This document shows positions 9,651 to 18,712 of a stretch of 64,000 nucleotides of DNA, one piece after another. The stretch is from Photorhabdus cinerea (GTDB taxonomy: Bacteria > Pseudomonadota > Gammaproteobacteria > Enterobacterales > Enterobacteriaceae): NCBI RefSeq assembly GCF_011189575.1, contig NZ_PUJW01000006.1:124001-188000 (forward strand), read 5' to 3'. Position 1 is the stretch's first letter; every line of letters starts with the position of its first letter. The position numbers and the translations under genes are program-made. The notes below the pieces were generated by a model. That model was given only the letters and a program-made list of their open reading frames with translations. It did no database searches and had not been told where the DNA came from.

Positions 9651-9805
9651 ATTAATTTTAATTTGACCAAATAATTCATGTTTTTTCTGAATCTAAATTA
9701 ATTTTACGATAATCATTAAATGAAGTTATTTAATGATTCTTTCTTAGTATATAGGGGGATTCCTGTATAACGGAAAATTTGAACTAATGTTTAAGCATCA
9801 TTAAA

Positions 9806-9839
9806 CAAAGCTACCGCACTAGGTTGTTGGCTCCCAGAA
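9806..9839 (-). promoter_or_regulatory. JUMPstart/ops element, copy 2
   Basis: Minus strand CTGGGAGCCAACAACCTAGT then GCGGTAGC, nearly identical to the copies at 3507-3540 and 26510-26543. The whole block from about 9610 to 10018 aligns with 3315-3718, including the segment with 'GGGGGATAAGATTTTGTAAC' on the plus strand. Confidence 0.8.
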
Positions 9840-9944
9840 CGCCTGTAATATTCGGTAATCTTATCTATTGCATTGATTTCCCAATACTTTTGTCTGTCCT
9901 AACAAAAAGTAATGGGGGATAAGATTTTGTAACTCGTTGGGGGG

Positions 9945-9973
9945 AGACTAAACTGTAAATTCTGTCGGGTCAA
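9945..9973 (-). promoter_or_regulatory. Sigma-70-like promoter of leader copy 2
   Basis: Minus strand TTGACC (9973-9968), 17-base spacer, TAGTCT (9950-9945), in the same place relative to JUMPstart as in copies 1 and 3. The -10 is weaker than in copy 1. Confidence 0.5.
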
Positions 9974-10029
9974 GCTTAACAAGCCACTTGTTTAACTAAT
10001 TGGTAGAATAAGGTTAGTTAAGATCTGTA

Positions 10030-10056
10030 TTACCGCTCATGAAGTGGTAGCCAGAT
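10030..10056 (-). pseudogene. Duplicated 3' tip of cpxA
   Basis: The minus strand reads IWLPLHER-stop, against IWLPLHGR-stop at the end of real cpxA (26738-26762). The plus-strand match is 'CATGAAGTGGTAGCCA' with flanking similarity back to the leader. This scrap sits upstream of leader copy 2 exactly as cpxA sits upstream of leader copy 3, so the leader was duplicated, or imported, together with its cpxA boundary. Confidence 0.7.
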
Positions 10057-10404
10057 TCGTTAATAACGTACTATGATGTCTTACTTTTCAACGAGTTTTA
10101 TTATACTCCTTTCGTTTCGTAGGGAGTATTTCAGCGTTACATTCGTTTTTTTAGATTGGTAACTTTCTTCTTGATATCCATCCGATAACAAAGAATTGTT
10201 ATTGCTGAAAAAAATTGTTATTTCTAATTCTGCAATCCGTAATCTTTGGAGGTATCGGTGAATCTATCAGTGATTGTTATCTAAATGTTAGAAAATGGGG
10301 GAGAGATTGATGTAGGTTATGTTATTGATAGCCAGTAAAGTTTAGTGGTTTTCTTTAATCGTATTATTAAAATGAACTTAAACTTGTTGTGAATAGAATC
10401 GCAT
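10057..10404. other. Intergenic stretch, no recognised gene
   Basis: About 350 AT-rich bases downstream of the EamA transporter. I see no gene and no clear terminator. Confidence 0.3.
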
Positions 10405-11364
10405 TCATTTAAGTGTCAGAATCAATTTTTTGATATTAAGTGGATTTACGGCAGTTAGGAATGAACCGGCAGAGACTCCTACGCATAGGAGTAATAGTTT
10501 TATAGAGATAGGCTCATCTACCAGCAAATAAGCAAAGATCACTGCCCAGATAGCATAGGTGATATTTAAACTCATAGCACGGATGGGTTGAAGCATGCAG
10601 ATTGCTTTGTAGTAGAAGAGGTATGATAGGGTGGCTACCAGAGAAGTGAAAAATAATAGGGAGTATAATTCTATGTTTGAAAAGATATGTATGACTCCAG
10701 GAAAAGAGCGGACTAATAATATGATGATAATTAAATAACCCACTGAGGATGATAATTGCCTGATAAAATAAGCAATATCAGCAGGTATGTCTTTATTCAT
10801 CCCATAAGAGCTGATAACAACTTCGGAACTCCAGCCTAGTGCACATATAAAGGCGAAAAGAAAACCTATCCAGCCAGATATTGTCTGAGTTGATGCTGAA
10901 TAACCGAGTATCATTGTACATACAACGGCTAGTATTAATCCCAATATACCGATAAGGTGAATGCGATCTTTAAGTAGGAAAAAAGAAATGAGCGCGCCAA
11001 TAGCAGGGTAAGTGGCCGAGATAGTTGCTGTGTAGCTAATGCCAATGTATTGAATCGCTAAAATATAACAAGACATGCCAATTGGGCCACCAAATATAGC
11101 TGCCAATACAATTATTCCATTTTTTTTGTTCTTGGGGATAAGGCGTATCGCGCGGTATTTTCCTTTAACTAAAAGATATATAAACATATATCCGCATGAA
11201 ATCATATCATTCAGGAAAGCGAGTACGATGGGAATGAAGAAACAACAGGAAAGTGCGGTGTTTTTTAGTAATAATGCGAAAAGCACGCCGCTTAGCCCCC
11301 AGAAGACACCAGAGGAGAGTCCATAGGCATTGGCTGTTATTTTACTATTAGTGAATATAGCCAT
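10405..11364 (-). CDS. EamA/DMT-family inner-membrane transporter
   Basis: 319 residues forming about ten membrane helices in two related halves, as in EamA/RhaT-type drug/metabolite transporters. The segment 'YIGISYTATISATYPAIGALISFFLLKDRI' ends the first repeat, and 'MLQPIRAMSLNITYAIWAVIFAYLLVDEPIS' the second. It probably exports or imports a small solute; the substrate is unknown. It lies at the end of the O-antigen operon in the same direction but about 290 bases after the dehydratase gene, so it likely has its own promoter. A GGGGCTGGCCCC palindrome lies at 11404-11415 just upstream. Confidence 0.75.
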   Translation of the reverse strand: MAIFTNSKITANAYGLSSGVFWGLSGVLFALLLKNTALSCCFFIPIVLAFLNDMISCGYMFIYLLVKGKYRAIRLIPKNKKNGIIVLAAIFGGPIGMSCYILAIQYIGISYTATISATYPAIGALISFFLLKDRIHLIGILGLILAVVCTMILGYSASTQTISGWIGFLFAFICALGWSSEVVISSYGMNKDIPADIAYFIRQLSSSVGYLIIIILLVRSFPGVIHIFSNIELYSLLFFTSLVATLSYLFYYKAICMLQPIRAMSLNITYAIWAVIFAYLLVDEPISIKLLLLCVGVSAGSFLTAVNPLNIKKLILTLK

Positions 11365-11651
11365 TTGAGTACTGTTTCATAAATTTATAGACTCATGCCA
11401 AGAGGGGCTGGCCCCATAATTTCCAGATGTTTAACCATTTTCCTTTATTGAGGGAGGAACTGAAGGAAGTATAATGCATATGATATATCTGATAATAAGG
11501 TTTTTGTTGGCTTGTTATTTTTATTTTCTGAATTATATGATTTTTAATTGCTCATGTGTTAAAAGTTTCATAGGATTATTGTTTATCCAGAAGGCTAATT
11601 TCAGCAATATGAATTTCAGCCAGCTTCATGATATGAATGTATTTATAGATA

Positions 11652-13535
11652 TTATTTTAAAAGGTCATAAATATAATCTTTAGGGTGAAAATCAATAGGT
11701 GCATTAATAAGAGTTTTCCTGATATTCTCAAAATCATAACTTTCGCAAGATATTCTTAGATCATTTAATAGTGGGTTTAATTTGTCCCAAGTCAGAAAAA
11801 CTTCATTAGCTGTCATTATTCTTGGGTGATTAGTGCCAGAAACATTATCACCAATTAATAGTTCTTCGTAAAGTTTTTCACAGGGTCTTAATCCGGTAAT
11901 TTTAATTTCGATATCACCATGAGGGTTGGTTTCATCTTTAACTGTCAGTCCGGAAAGGTTGATCATTTTCCTGGCAAGATCATAAATTTTTACTGATTCC
12001 CCCATATCCAGAACAAAAACATCACCATTATTGCCCAGTGCGCCTGCCTGGATAACTAACTGGGCGGCTTCTGGGATCGTCATGAAGTAACGGGTAATAT
12101 CTTTGTGGGTGAGGGTTATTGGTCCGCCACTTTTTATTTGTTTTTCGAAGAGAGGGACAACAGAGCCGGATGAGCCAAGAACGTTGCCAAAACGAACCAT
12201 TGAGAATTTTGTGTGACTGTTTTCTTTGGCAAAAGCTTGTAGTATCAGTTCGGCAAATCTTTTTGTTGCCCCCATGGTATTGGTAGGGCGGACAGCTTTA
12301 TCTGTAGAGATTAATACGAATTTATCAACTTTTTGATTAACTGCTGCTTTGGCAAGTGAAAGTGTACCAAAGATATTATTGTTCACCCCCTCTATGGTAT
12401 TCATTTCTACCAGAGGAACGTGTTTATATGCCGCAGCATGGTATATCGTATTAATGTTAAATTTATTTATTATTTTATTAATCTTATCTGAATCTTTTAT
12501 ATCACCTAAAATTGGAATAATAGTTATATTTAAATCGCTTTCTGAATTTATCTTTTGTAACTCTTTTTCTATTGAGTAAAGGCAGTATTCGGTTAACTCA
12601 AATAATATCAACTGAGTGGGAGATTGAGTGATGATTTGTCTGCATAACTCTGATCCGATTGAGCCACCGGCGCCTGTAACAAGAATATTTTTGTTTTTAA
12701 TATTTTTACTGAGCAAATTTTGTAATGGGGCCACTTGCTCTCTGCCGAGTAGATCGTTAATAGAAACGCGTTTGAGTGAGTTTATCTGGGCTTTTCCTTC
12801 AACCAGATCATTGAAGCTTGGGATGGTGAGTATTTCACAATGCTCTTTTTGTAGTTTATCAAGTATTTTCTTTCTATTGGATATTGACGCACTAGGTATT
12901 GCTAATAATATTTTCTTTATATTATGTTTTTCTACTAAGAGTGTTATTTTCTCTGGAGAAAAGACATAAACCCCATGAATAAATAAATTGTGTAGTTTAG
13001 GGTTGTCATCAATAAAAGCAATTGGGTTGAATTCTCTATGCTCTCTTAATATAGGCAAAAGTTGCCGACCAGATTCTCCTGCCCCGTATATGATAACAGG
13101 AACACCTTTATATTTTAATAGATTACGCAGTGTTCTATATAAAAATCGGGTGCCGCAGAGTGATATTACCAGAAAAGAGAAGTAAATAATCGGTACGGTT
13201 CTGGGCAAAAATGCCTGTTGATATAAGGAGAATGCTGTTAATAATAGCGCAGATGAAAATGAGCCAACGATAGCCCATTTTAATATACTCATATTAACGT
13301 ATTTTATGATAGATCTATAGAAACCAATTCTTAAGAAAATAAATAGTGTACAAGGTATTGTAAATATAATAACTAGCCAATGTTGTAAACTATAGATTGG
13401 CACTTCTCTATCAAGCCGTAGCCACATACTTAACCAGTATGAATTACTGATCATAAGTATATCTACTGCCAGAAGAGTGATGGTCTTTATTAATCTGTCT
13501 TGACTAAATATTATTTTTTTGTTCATGATTTTCAA
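11652..13535 (-). CDS. Membrane-bound UDP-HexNAc 4,6-dehydratase (WbpM/PglF/WbgZ-like)
   Basis: 627 residues. Four membrane helices (about residues 15-130) lead into a first Rossmann-like region ('PVIIYGAGESGRQLL'), then the extended SDR domain with 'NILVTGAGGSIGSELC' near residue 285 and the catalytic region 'STDKAVRPTNTMGATKR', typical of the large WbpM type. It would turn UDP-GlcNAc into the 4-keto-6-deoxy sugar. The following genes in the operon direction end here; upstream neighbours are the initiating transferase and the aminotransferase, in the same order as wbgX-wbgY-wbgZ of the Shigella sonnei O-antigen cluster as I recall it. Start: Met1 or Met4 (13526). It is the last gene of the operon. 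Confidence 0.88.
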   Translation of the reverse strand: MKIMNKKIIFSQDRLIKTITLLAVDILMISNSYWLSMWLRLDREVPIYSLQHWLVIIFTIPCTLFIFLRIGFYRSIIKYVNMSILKWAIVGSFSSALLLTAFSLYQQAFLPRTVPIIYFSFLVISLCGTRFLYRTLRNLLKYKGVPVIIYGAGESGRQLLPILREHREFNPIAFIDDNPKLHNLFIHGVYVFSPEKITLLVEKHNIKKILLAIPSASISNRKKILDKLQKEHCEILTIPSFNDLVEGKAQINSLKRVSINDLLGREQVAPLQNLLSKNIKNKNILVTGAGGSIGSELCRQIITQSPTQLILFELTEYCLYSIEKELQKINSESDLNITIIPILGDIKDSDKINKIINKFNINTIYHAAAYKHVPLVEMNTIEGVNNNIFGTLSLAKAAVNQKVDKFVLISTDKAVRPTNTMGATKRFAELILQAFAKENSHTKFSMVRFGNVLGSSGSVVPLFEKQIKSGGPITLTHKDITRYFMTIPEAAQLVIQAGALGNNGDVFVLDMGESVKIYDLARKMINLSGLTVKDETNPHGDIEIKITGLRPCEKLYEELLIGDNVSGTNHPRIMTANEVFLTWDKLNPLLNDLRISCESYDFENIRKTLINAPIDFHPKDYIYDLLK

Positions 13536-14147
13536 TTATCTAAAAACTACTTTATAAATTGTTTTAAAAATAATTTTCAGGTCATAGAAAAGTGACCTGT
13601 TATTAATATAGTCTAAGTAGTATTTGGCTTTTATAGGCATAATAATATCAATATAGGCTTGATGAGGATCTTTATATTGACTTAATATCTGATTTTCATC
13701 GATCATTTCTATAGAAGCCAAATCTGTTATTCCGGGTTTTACCGATAATATTTTGTGTCTGATATCATCTGGATATTTTTCCATAAACTGTGGGACTTCT
13801 GGCCTTGGGCCGACTAAACTCATTTTTCCCTGTATAACATCAATGAGTTGCGCTAATTCATCCAGTTTATATTTGCGTATAAATCTCCCAGAGTTGGTAA
13901 CACGCAGATCATGACCGATAGTGAGTTGGCCTTTTTGCTCTGACCCGATAGTCATGCTCCTAAATTTGTGAATATAGAAATTTTGATTATATTGGCCTAC
14001 CCGTTTTTGTCGGAAGAAAATAGATCCTTTTGAGTCTATTTTTATCCAAATAGCTATCACAATTAAAATTGGAGAAAGGATAATTAATCCAATTGAAGAT
14101 GATGTTAAATCAAAAATTCTTTTTATAATTGAATACGTTATTTTCAT
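13536..14147 (-). CDS. Initiating glycosyl-1-phosphate transferase (PglC/WbgY-like)
   Basis: 203 residues, the short form of the bacterial sugar transferase family. One re-entrant hydrophobic helix (about 15-37) precedes 'FFRQKRVGQYNQNFYIHKFRSMT', and 'GRFIRKYKLDELAQLIDVIQGKMSLVGPRPEVP' is the family core. It transfers sugar-1-phosphate from a UDP-sugar to undecaprenyl phosphate, starting the repeat unit on the cytoplasmic face. Its place beside a 4,6-dehydratase and an aminotransferase suggests a UDP-4-amino-trideoxy-HexNAc substrate. It abuts the aminotransferase gene without spacing. Confidence 0.88.
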   Translation of the reverse strand: MKITYSIIKRIFDLTSSSIGLIILSPILIVIAIWIKIDSKGSIFFRQKRVGQYNQNFYIHKFRSMTIGSEQKGQLTIGHDLRVTNSGRFIRKYKLDELAQLIDVIQGKMSLVGPRPEVPQFMEKYPDDIRHKILSVKPGITDLASIEMIDENQILSQYKDPHQAYIDIIMPIKAKYYLDYINNRSLFYDLKIIFKTIYKVVFR

Positions 14148-15305
14148 TTATTTAAGAATCTCTTTAATTGTGTTAATAACGTAAATCTGATCTCCTTTTG
14201 TCATTTTTGTATATAAGGGAATCGATACAATCTTTTTAAAGTTTTCTTCTGCTATAGGAAAATCATTTTTGTCTAGAAAATAGGTATCTTTCCATATTGG
14301 CTGTTTATGTAATGGAATAAAATGGACAGAACAGCCTATATTTTTCTCTGCCATTTTTATGATGAAGTCATCTCTGGATATTTTGACTTCATCATTTAGT
14401 CTAATGGTGTATAGGTGCCAGGCATGTTGACTATTCGGTTCTTTAGGTTTGGTGGGTAAAGTAATGGGTAGATCTTTTAACTCATCATCGTAGAATCTGG
14501 CCATTTCTTCTCTTTTCTTTTGAAAAGCATCTATTTTCTGTAATTGATGTATACCGATGGCTGCACAGATATCTGGCATATTATATTTATAACCCGGTTC
14601 AATCACCTCATAATACCAGGCCGGCGTTTTAGATTGGTATCTATCAAAAGCATCTTTACTGATACCGTGAAGACGCATGATTTTTGTTCTTTTTATAATG
14701 TCTGGATTTCTGGAGACTAATATGCCCCCTTCCGCTGTTGTCATGGTCTTATTGGCGTAGAAGCTGAATACCGTCACATCTGTGTTGAGTGTGCCAATTT
14801 TCTTTCCCTTATATAAAGTCGGGAATGAATGGGCGGCATCTTCAATGATTCTTAGATTACATTCTTTTGCAATGGCAATGATTTCATCCATATCACAGGA
14901 TAAACCGGCAAAATGTACAGGCATAATCGCTTTGGTTTTAGCGGTGATTGCTTTTTTTATTGCGACTGGATCAATATTCAGGCTGTCAGGTAAAGAATCA
15001 ACGAAAATAGGATGAGCACCCAGATAACGGACGACTTCTGCTGTTGCCGTAAAGGTATAAGTCGGTACGATAACTTCATCACCGGGCTGAATACCAATGG
15101 CTTCCAACGCTAAATGTAATCCAGCCGTTGCTGAATTTACCGCAATGGCTTCAACATCAGAATCTAAATATTGTGCAAAATCTTGTTCAAATTTTCTGGT
15201 TTTAGGTCCGGTAGTTATCCAACCTGTTTTAAGTGAGTCAATGACTTCATCAATTTCAGGTTGTCCAATTTCAGGTAATGCAAAAGGAAGGAATTTATTA
15301 TTCAT
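14148..15305 (-). CDS. DegT/DnrJ/EryC1 aminotransferase (WbgX/PglE-like)
   Basis: 385 residues of the PLP-dependent sugar aminotransferase family. 'GWITTGPKTRKFEQDF' at the start, 'VNSATAGLHLALEAIGIQPGDEVIVP', 'IEDAAHSFP' and the PLP-lysine segment 'FSFYANKTMTTAEGG' are all present. It probably adds an amino group at C4 of the keto sugar made by the 11652-13535 dehydratase, giving UDP-QuiNAc4N or UDP-FucNAc4N; gluco or galacto cannot be told by eye. No PglD-type acetyltransferase is beside it, so the amino group may stay free. It overlaps the upstream GT4 gene by 8 bases. Confidence 0.85.
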   Translation of the reverse strand: MNNKFLPFALPEIGQPEIDEVIDSLKTGWITTGPKTRKFEQDFAQYLDSDVEAIAVNSATAGLHLALEAIGIQPGDEVIVPTYTFTATAEVVRYLGAHPIFVDSLPDSLNIDPVAIKKAITAKTKAIMPVHFAGLSCDMDEIIAIAKECNLRIIEDAAHSFPTLYKGKKIGTLNTDVTVFSFYANKTMTTAEGGILVSRNPDIIKRTKIMRLHGISKDAFDRYQSKTPAWYYEVIEPGYKYNMPDICAAIGIHQLQKIDAFQKKREEMARFYDDELKDLPITLPTKPKEPNSQHAWHLYTIRLNDEVKISRDDFIIKMAEKNIGCSVHFIPLHKQPIWKDTYFLDKNDFPIAEENFKKIVSIPLYTKMTKGDQIYVINTIKEILK

Positions 15306-16536
15306 GATTTTTTATTGCCTTTATGAAATTGTCTGCTAATACGGAATAAGCGTGATTTTCTAAAGCGTAAATTTTACCTCTTTGCCCCATTTTGTTTAAT
15401 TCGTTAGTTGATAATTCACTGAGCTTTAGTAAGTTCTGTGCAATATCTTCTGGTTTGCCTGATTTAATTGTAATACCGCAATTCGCTTCAGAAACGGGAT
15501 CATTACCTGCATCAATTGCACATAAAATGGGTTTGCCTGCCATCATATAATCAATCAGTTTATTTGGGCTGATGCCAAATCTGAATAATGATTGCTTTTG
15601 TAGTCCGATATAGGCAATGTCAATTTTATTTAATAATTTGGGTATTTGCGTTTTAGGAATCGGATCAAAGAATATCACGTTATTTATTCCCAGTGATTCA
15701 GATTCTTCAATTAAATTATCTTTTTCAAGGCCAGTGCCGACCAATAAGAAAGTAATGGGTTTATCATGAAGCAATGAGGCTGTTTGGAGTAATTTTTCTA
15801 GCGCATTTGGCCGTCCATGAGCACCGCTATAACATACAATTTTATGCCCTTTATTTTTTTCAGCTGTGATTAACATTTCAAGTAAGCTGTTTAATGGCGT
15901 GAGTTGATTCGCCCAATCATCGACAACCACCCCATTAGGAATAATATGTAATTTATTAAGGTCTAACCCATGAGCTTGCATATGCTCTTTTACGTTTGGG
16001 AGCATAGAAATTACAATATCGGCATGTTTGTAAGCCGCGTTTTCAGCGAGTTGACATAATTGGATAAATGGATGTTTAGGTGACATTCCACCTAATTCTA
16101 TAGGTGAAAGGGGCCATAAATCATGCAGTTCAAAAACTAATTTAGCATGAGCTTTTTGAGCAATACGTTTTGCCACCCATATATCCATAGGATATGTACT
16201 TGAAGCGATAACAATGTCAGGCCGATATTTTTTGATTAAGTTATTACTGTCGAACCAAATTTGCCGTAAAAAAGAGAAGATGTTTTTGACTCTGGCTAAT
16301 CCATTTCCGTTATAGCCAGGGGTTGGATACCAGACAAATTCTAATCCGTTAAGATTTTCAGTGGTTTTTTTATTATTGATTAGTTTGGGTTGTGTTGTCC
16401 GGGCATGAGAATAAGAGGCTGCGAGTATGGTAATTTTATGTCCCGATTTTATCCATTCTTGACCTAAATGGTATGGACGAAATTCCATACCTAGATCCGG
16501 CGAACCCGCATAATGGTTTATATAGATTATATTCAT
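15298..16536 (-). CDS. Family 4 glycosyltransferase (WbuB-type layout)
   Basis: 412 residues with a GT-B fold: N-terminal 'INHYAGSPDLGMEFRPYHLGQEWIKSGHKITILA' and C-terminal 'VCYSGAHGRPNALEKLL...LLVGTG' and 'FRFGISPNKLIDYMMAGKPILCAID', the retaining GT4 E/D-x7-type donor site (here SPNKLIDYMMAGKP). It would extend the lipid-linked repeat unit, using one of the cluster's nucleotide sugars. It overlaps wbpI by 4 bases (ATGA) and the aminotransferase by 8, so it is translationally coupled in the operon. Confidence 0.85.
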   Translation of the reverse strand: MNIIYINHYAGSPDLGMEFRPYHLGQEWIKSGHKITILAASYSHARTTQPKLINNKKTTENLNGLEFVWYPTPGYNGNGLARVKNIFSFLRQIWFDSNNLIKKYRPDIVIASSTYPMDIWVAKRIAQKAHAKLVFELHDLWPLSPIELGGMSPKHPFIQLCQLAENAAYKHADIVISMLPNVKEHMQAHGLDLNKLHIIPNGVVVDDWANQLTPLNSLLEMLITAEKNKGHKIVCYSGAHGRPNALEKLLQTASLLHDKPITFLLVGTGLEKDNLIEESESLGINNVIFFDPIPKTQIPKLLNKIDIAYIGLQKQSLFRFGISPNKLIDYMMAGKPILCAIDAGNDPVSEANCGITIKSGKPEDIAQNLLKLSELSTNELNKMGQRGKIYALENHAYSVLADNFIKAIKNHE

Positions 16537-17603
16537 AGTAGTTTTTCTAATTCGTCAGCAATTCTTGTCGCAGCGATACCGCCGCCATACATGGATTGGA
16601 CAGAACCGATATCAATACTCGTCATGTCATGCACTGATTGGATTATTTTTTTATTTTCAGCTTCTGAAAGTTTGTTCACGCCGGCTTCAATTAGTTCGAC
16701 CCATTCAGTTTGATCCCTGACGGTTACACATGGTTTTCTGAAGAAGAAAGCCTCTTTTTGTAGTCCGCCGCTGTCTGTAATAATCAGAGCGGTGTTTTTG
16801 AGTAGCCAGATCATTTCTAAATATCCCACTGGCTCAATTAAATGAACATCTAAATGCAGGTTGTATTGCTCTAATATTTTTTTAGTTCTTGGGTGAATTG
16901 GCATTAAAACAGTAGCAATTCTTTTATGTATATCATTCAATGCATTGACTATTTCAGTTAAACGCTGTGGATTGTCGGTGTTTTCAGCGCGATGGAGGGT
17001 TGTTAAGATAAAATGTTGGATAGAATCCAGACCATCAGGTTTTCTTGCCATCTGGCTAAAATATAAAGCGGCATCTTCCATCACATCACCGACTTTCTTT
17101 ATAGTCACTGGCTTCGAGCTAAAGCCTTCTATTTGTAGATTATTGACAGCGGTGTCTGTTGGACAGAAAAGAATTGAACTCACATTATCTGTTAATATCC
17201 TATTTATCTCTTCTGGCATTTTCATGTTAAAACTACGCAAACCGGCTTCAACATGAATAACTGGAATATGTAATTTAGATGCGGCTAATGCACCCGCTAA
17301 AGTTGAGTTAGTATCACCATATACCATGACTGCATCGGGCTTTTCTGTGATAAGTACCTTTTCAACCTCGATTAGCATTTTACCGGTCATTTCACCATGA
17401 GAGCCGCCATGAATATTGAGCGTATAATCAGGTTTGGGAATGGCTAATTCATTAAAAAATATATCAGACATATTAGTATCAAAATGTTGGCCTGTATGAA
17501 TGATAATTTCTTTAAATTTATTATGATTTTTTAAAGCGCGGGATACGGGACTTGCTTTAATAAATTGTGGTCTGGCGCCTAATACGGTAATGATTTTTTT
17601 CAT
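16533..17603 (-). CDS. wbpI: UDP-GlcNAc3NAcA 2-epimerase (WbpI-like)
   Basis: 356 residues, a non-hydrolysing UDP-HexNAc 2-epimerase. It shows 'LGARPQFIKASPVS', 'HTGQHFDTNMSDIFF', 'YGDTNSTLAGALAA', 'HVEAGLRSFNMKMPEEINR' and 'DSGGLQKEAFFF'. Wording is closer to WbpI of Pseudomonas aeruginosa than to WecB, and the wbpA-B-D-E set is present, so the likely reaction is UDP-GlcNAc3NAcA to UDP-ManNAc3NAcA. It lies between two GT4 genes instead of beside wbpE. WecB activity on UDP-GlcNAc is the alternative. Confidence 0.85.
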   Translation of the reverse strand: MKKIITVLGARPQFIKASPVSRALKNHNKFKEIIIHTGQHFDTNMSDIFFNELAIPKPDYTLNIHGGSHGEMTGKMLIEVEKVLITEKPDAVMVYGDTNSTLAGALAASKLHIPVIHVEAGLRSFNMKMPEEINRILTDNVSSILFCPTDTAVNNLQIEGFSSKPVTIKKVGDVMEDAALYFSQMARKPDGLDSIQHFILTTLHRAENTDNPQRLTEIVNALNDIHKRIATVLMPIHPRTKKILEQYNLHLDVHLIEPVGYLEMIWLLKNTALIITDSGGLQKEAFFFRKPCVTVRDQTEWVELIEAGVNKLSEAENKKIIQSVHDMTSIDIGSVQSMYGGGIAATRIADELEKLL

Positions 17604-17608
17604 ATCGA

Positions 17609-18712
17609 TTAACGTCCAATTTGTTGATAAAATTTGTTAAGTTTATTTTGTTCAATATCCCAATTGTATTTTTCATTTACTGCCAGAAGCCCATTGTTAC
17701 CCATTTCTTCCGCTATATCAGCGTTATTTGATAAGTAATCTATCGCATCCGCTATTTCCTTCGGGTTTAATGGGTCGATGCAAATGCCACAATGGTTTCT
17801 TACAACAATATCTTTCCATAATGTGAAATTTGAAGCGATGACAGGGATGCCGGCACTCATATATTCGAATATTTTATTGGGTTGGGCATCTATATGATTG
17901 GGAAGTGGGTGATATAGCACAATACCCGCAATAGATTTAGATAAAAGTTCTTTGGTTTCTCCTCGATTTAAAAATCCCAGTTCATCTATTTTATGCCAAT
18001 TTTTCATGCTTTTTATTTTATTCTCTAAACCTTTGTCAGAAAAATTTCCCGCTAATTTCATTGTTGTATTCGTCGTGAGGTGAGAGATGGAGTCGACCAT
18101 CTCTGCTATACCTCTAATGTCGGAAATGCCTCCGACATAGCAGACTTGTTTTTCTTTTTCATGCCAGTTGGCGTTCTTATTATGTAATTCACCTAATATG
18201 GGGTAATTATTAATGTCTATGGTGTTTTTATTGAGTTTTAAGAATTTATTTCTTATTGATGGGGTAGCCGTAATAATTCCATCAAATTTCGCAGCAGCAT
18301 ATTTTTCGTAGAGGGTAAATAATTTAGAGATAATAATTTTGTTAAATTTATTTAAATAAGGTTTACTAAAAATCTGTTTAGGGACATCTTCATGAGCATC
18401 AAAAATGACTAGTTTACCTTTCTTTTTGAGTTTTAATCCGATAGGGATGAGTTCTGGATCATGGAAATGATATAAATCAGCGTCTAATTCTAATGCTTTT
18501 TTATAAACTTTATCGGTTGTTTTAAAGATTCTATTTAATCGACCTGTTAATATACCGACATCAATGATAGTAATGTTATTCTTTACTTCATTACCTTTAC
18601 CATCTGCAACAATAAGGGAGACTTCATGTTCTTTTTGTAAGGCAGAACATTCTTTTAGGAAAATACGAATGTCGAAACGCGAATGTACTGAGGTCATATG
18701 TGTGATTTTCAT
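17609..18712 (-). CDS. Family 4 glycosyltransferase
   Basis: 367 residues, GT-B. The start 'KITHMTSVHSRFDIRIFLKECSALQKEHEVSLIVADGKG' and the middle 'DLYHFHDPELIPIGLKLKK...VIFDAHEDVPKQIF' are typical of a GT4 subgroup in O-antigen clusters. The C-terminal donor site is 'NKIFEYMSAGIPVIASNF'. It probably adds the uronic-acid derivative or a further sugar to the growing unit; which of the two GT4 enzymes does which step cannot be decided by sequence alone. It overlaps wzy by 4 bases. Confidence 0.85.
   Translation of the reverse strand: MKITHMTSVHSRFDIRIFLKECSALQKEHEVSLIVADGKGNEVKNNITIIDVGILTGRLNRIFKTTDKVYKKALELDADLYHFHDPELIPIGLKLKKKGKLVIFDAHEDVPKQIFSKPYLNKFNKIIISKLFTLYEKYAAAKFDGIITATPSIRNKFLKLNKNTIDINNYPILGELHNKNANWHEKEKQVCYVGGISDIRGIAEMVDSISHLTTNTTMKLAGNFSDKGLENKIKSMKNWHKIDELGFLNRGETKELLSKSIAGIVLYHPLPNHIDAQPNKIFEYMSAGIPVIASNFTLWKDIVVRNHCGICIDPLNPKEIADAIDYLSNNADIAEEMGNNGLLAVNEKYNWDIEQNKLNKFYQQIGR

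Noticed and set aside
11474..11683. 69-codon plus-strand frame with hydrophobic start next to the dehydratase gene
   Set aside because: It overlaps the end of a well-supported gene on the other strand and has no family match; AT-rich chance frame.
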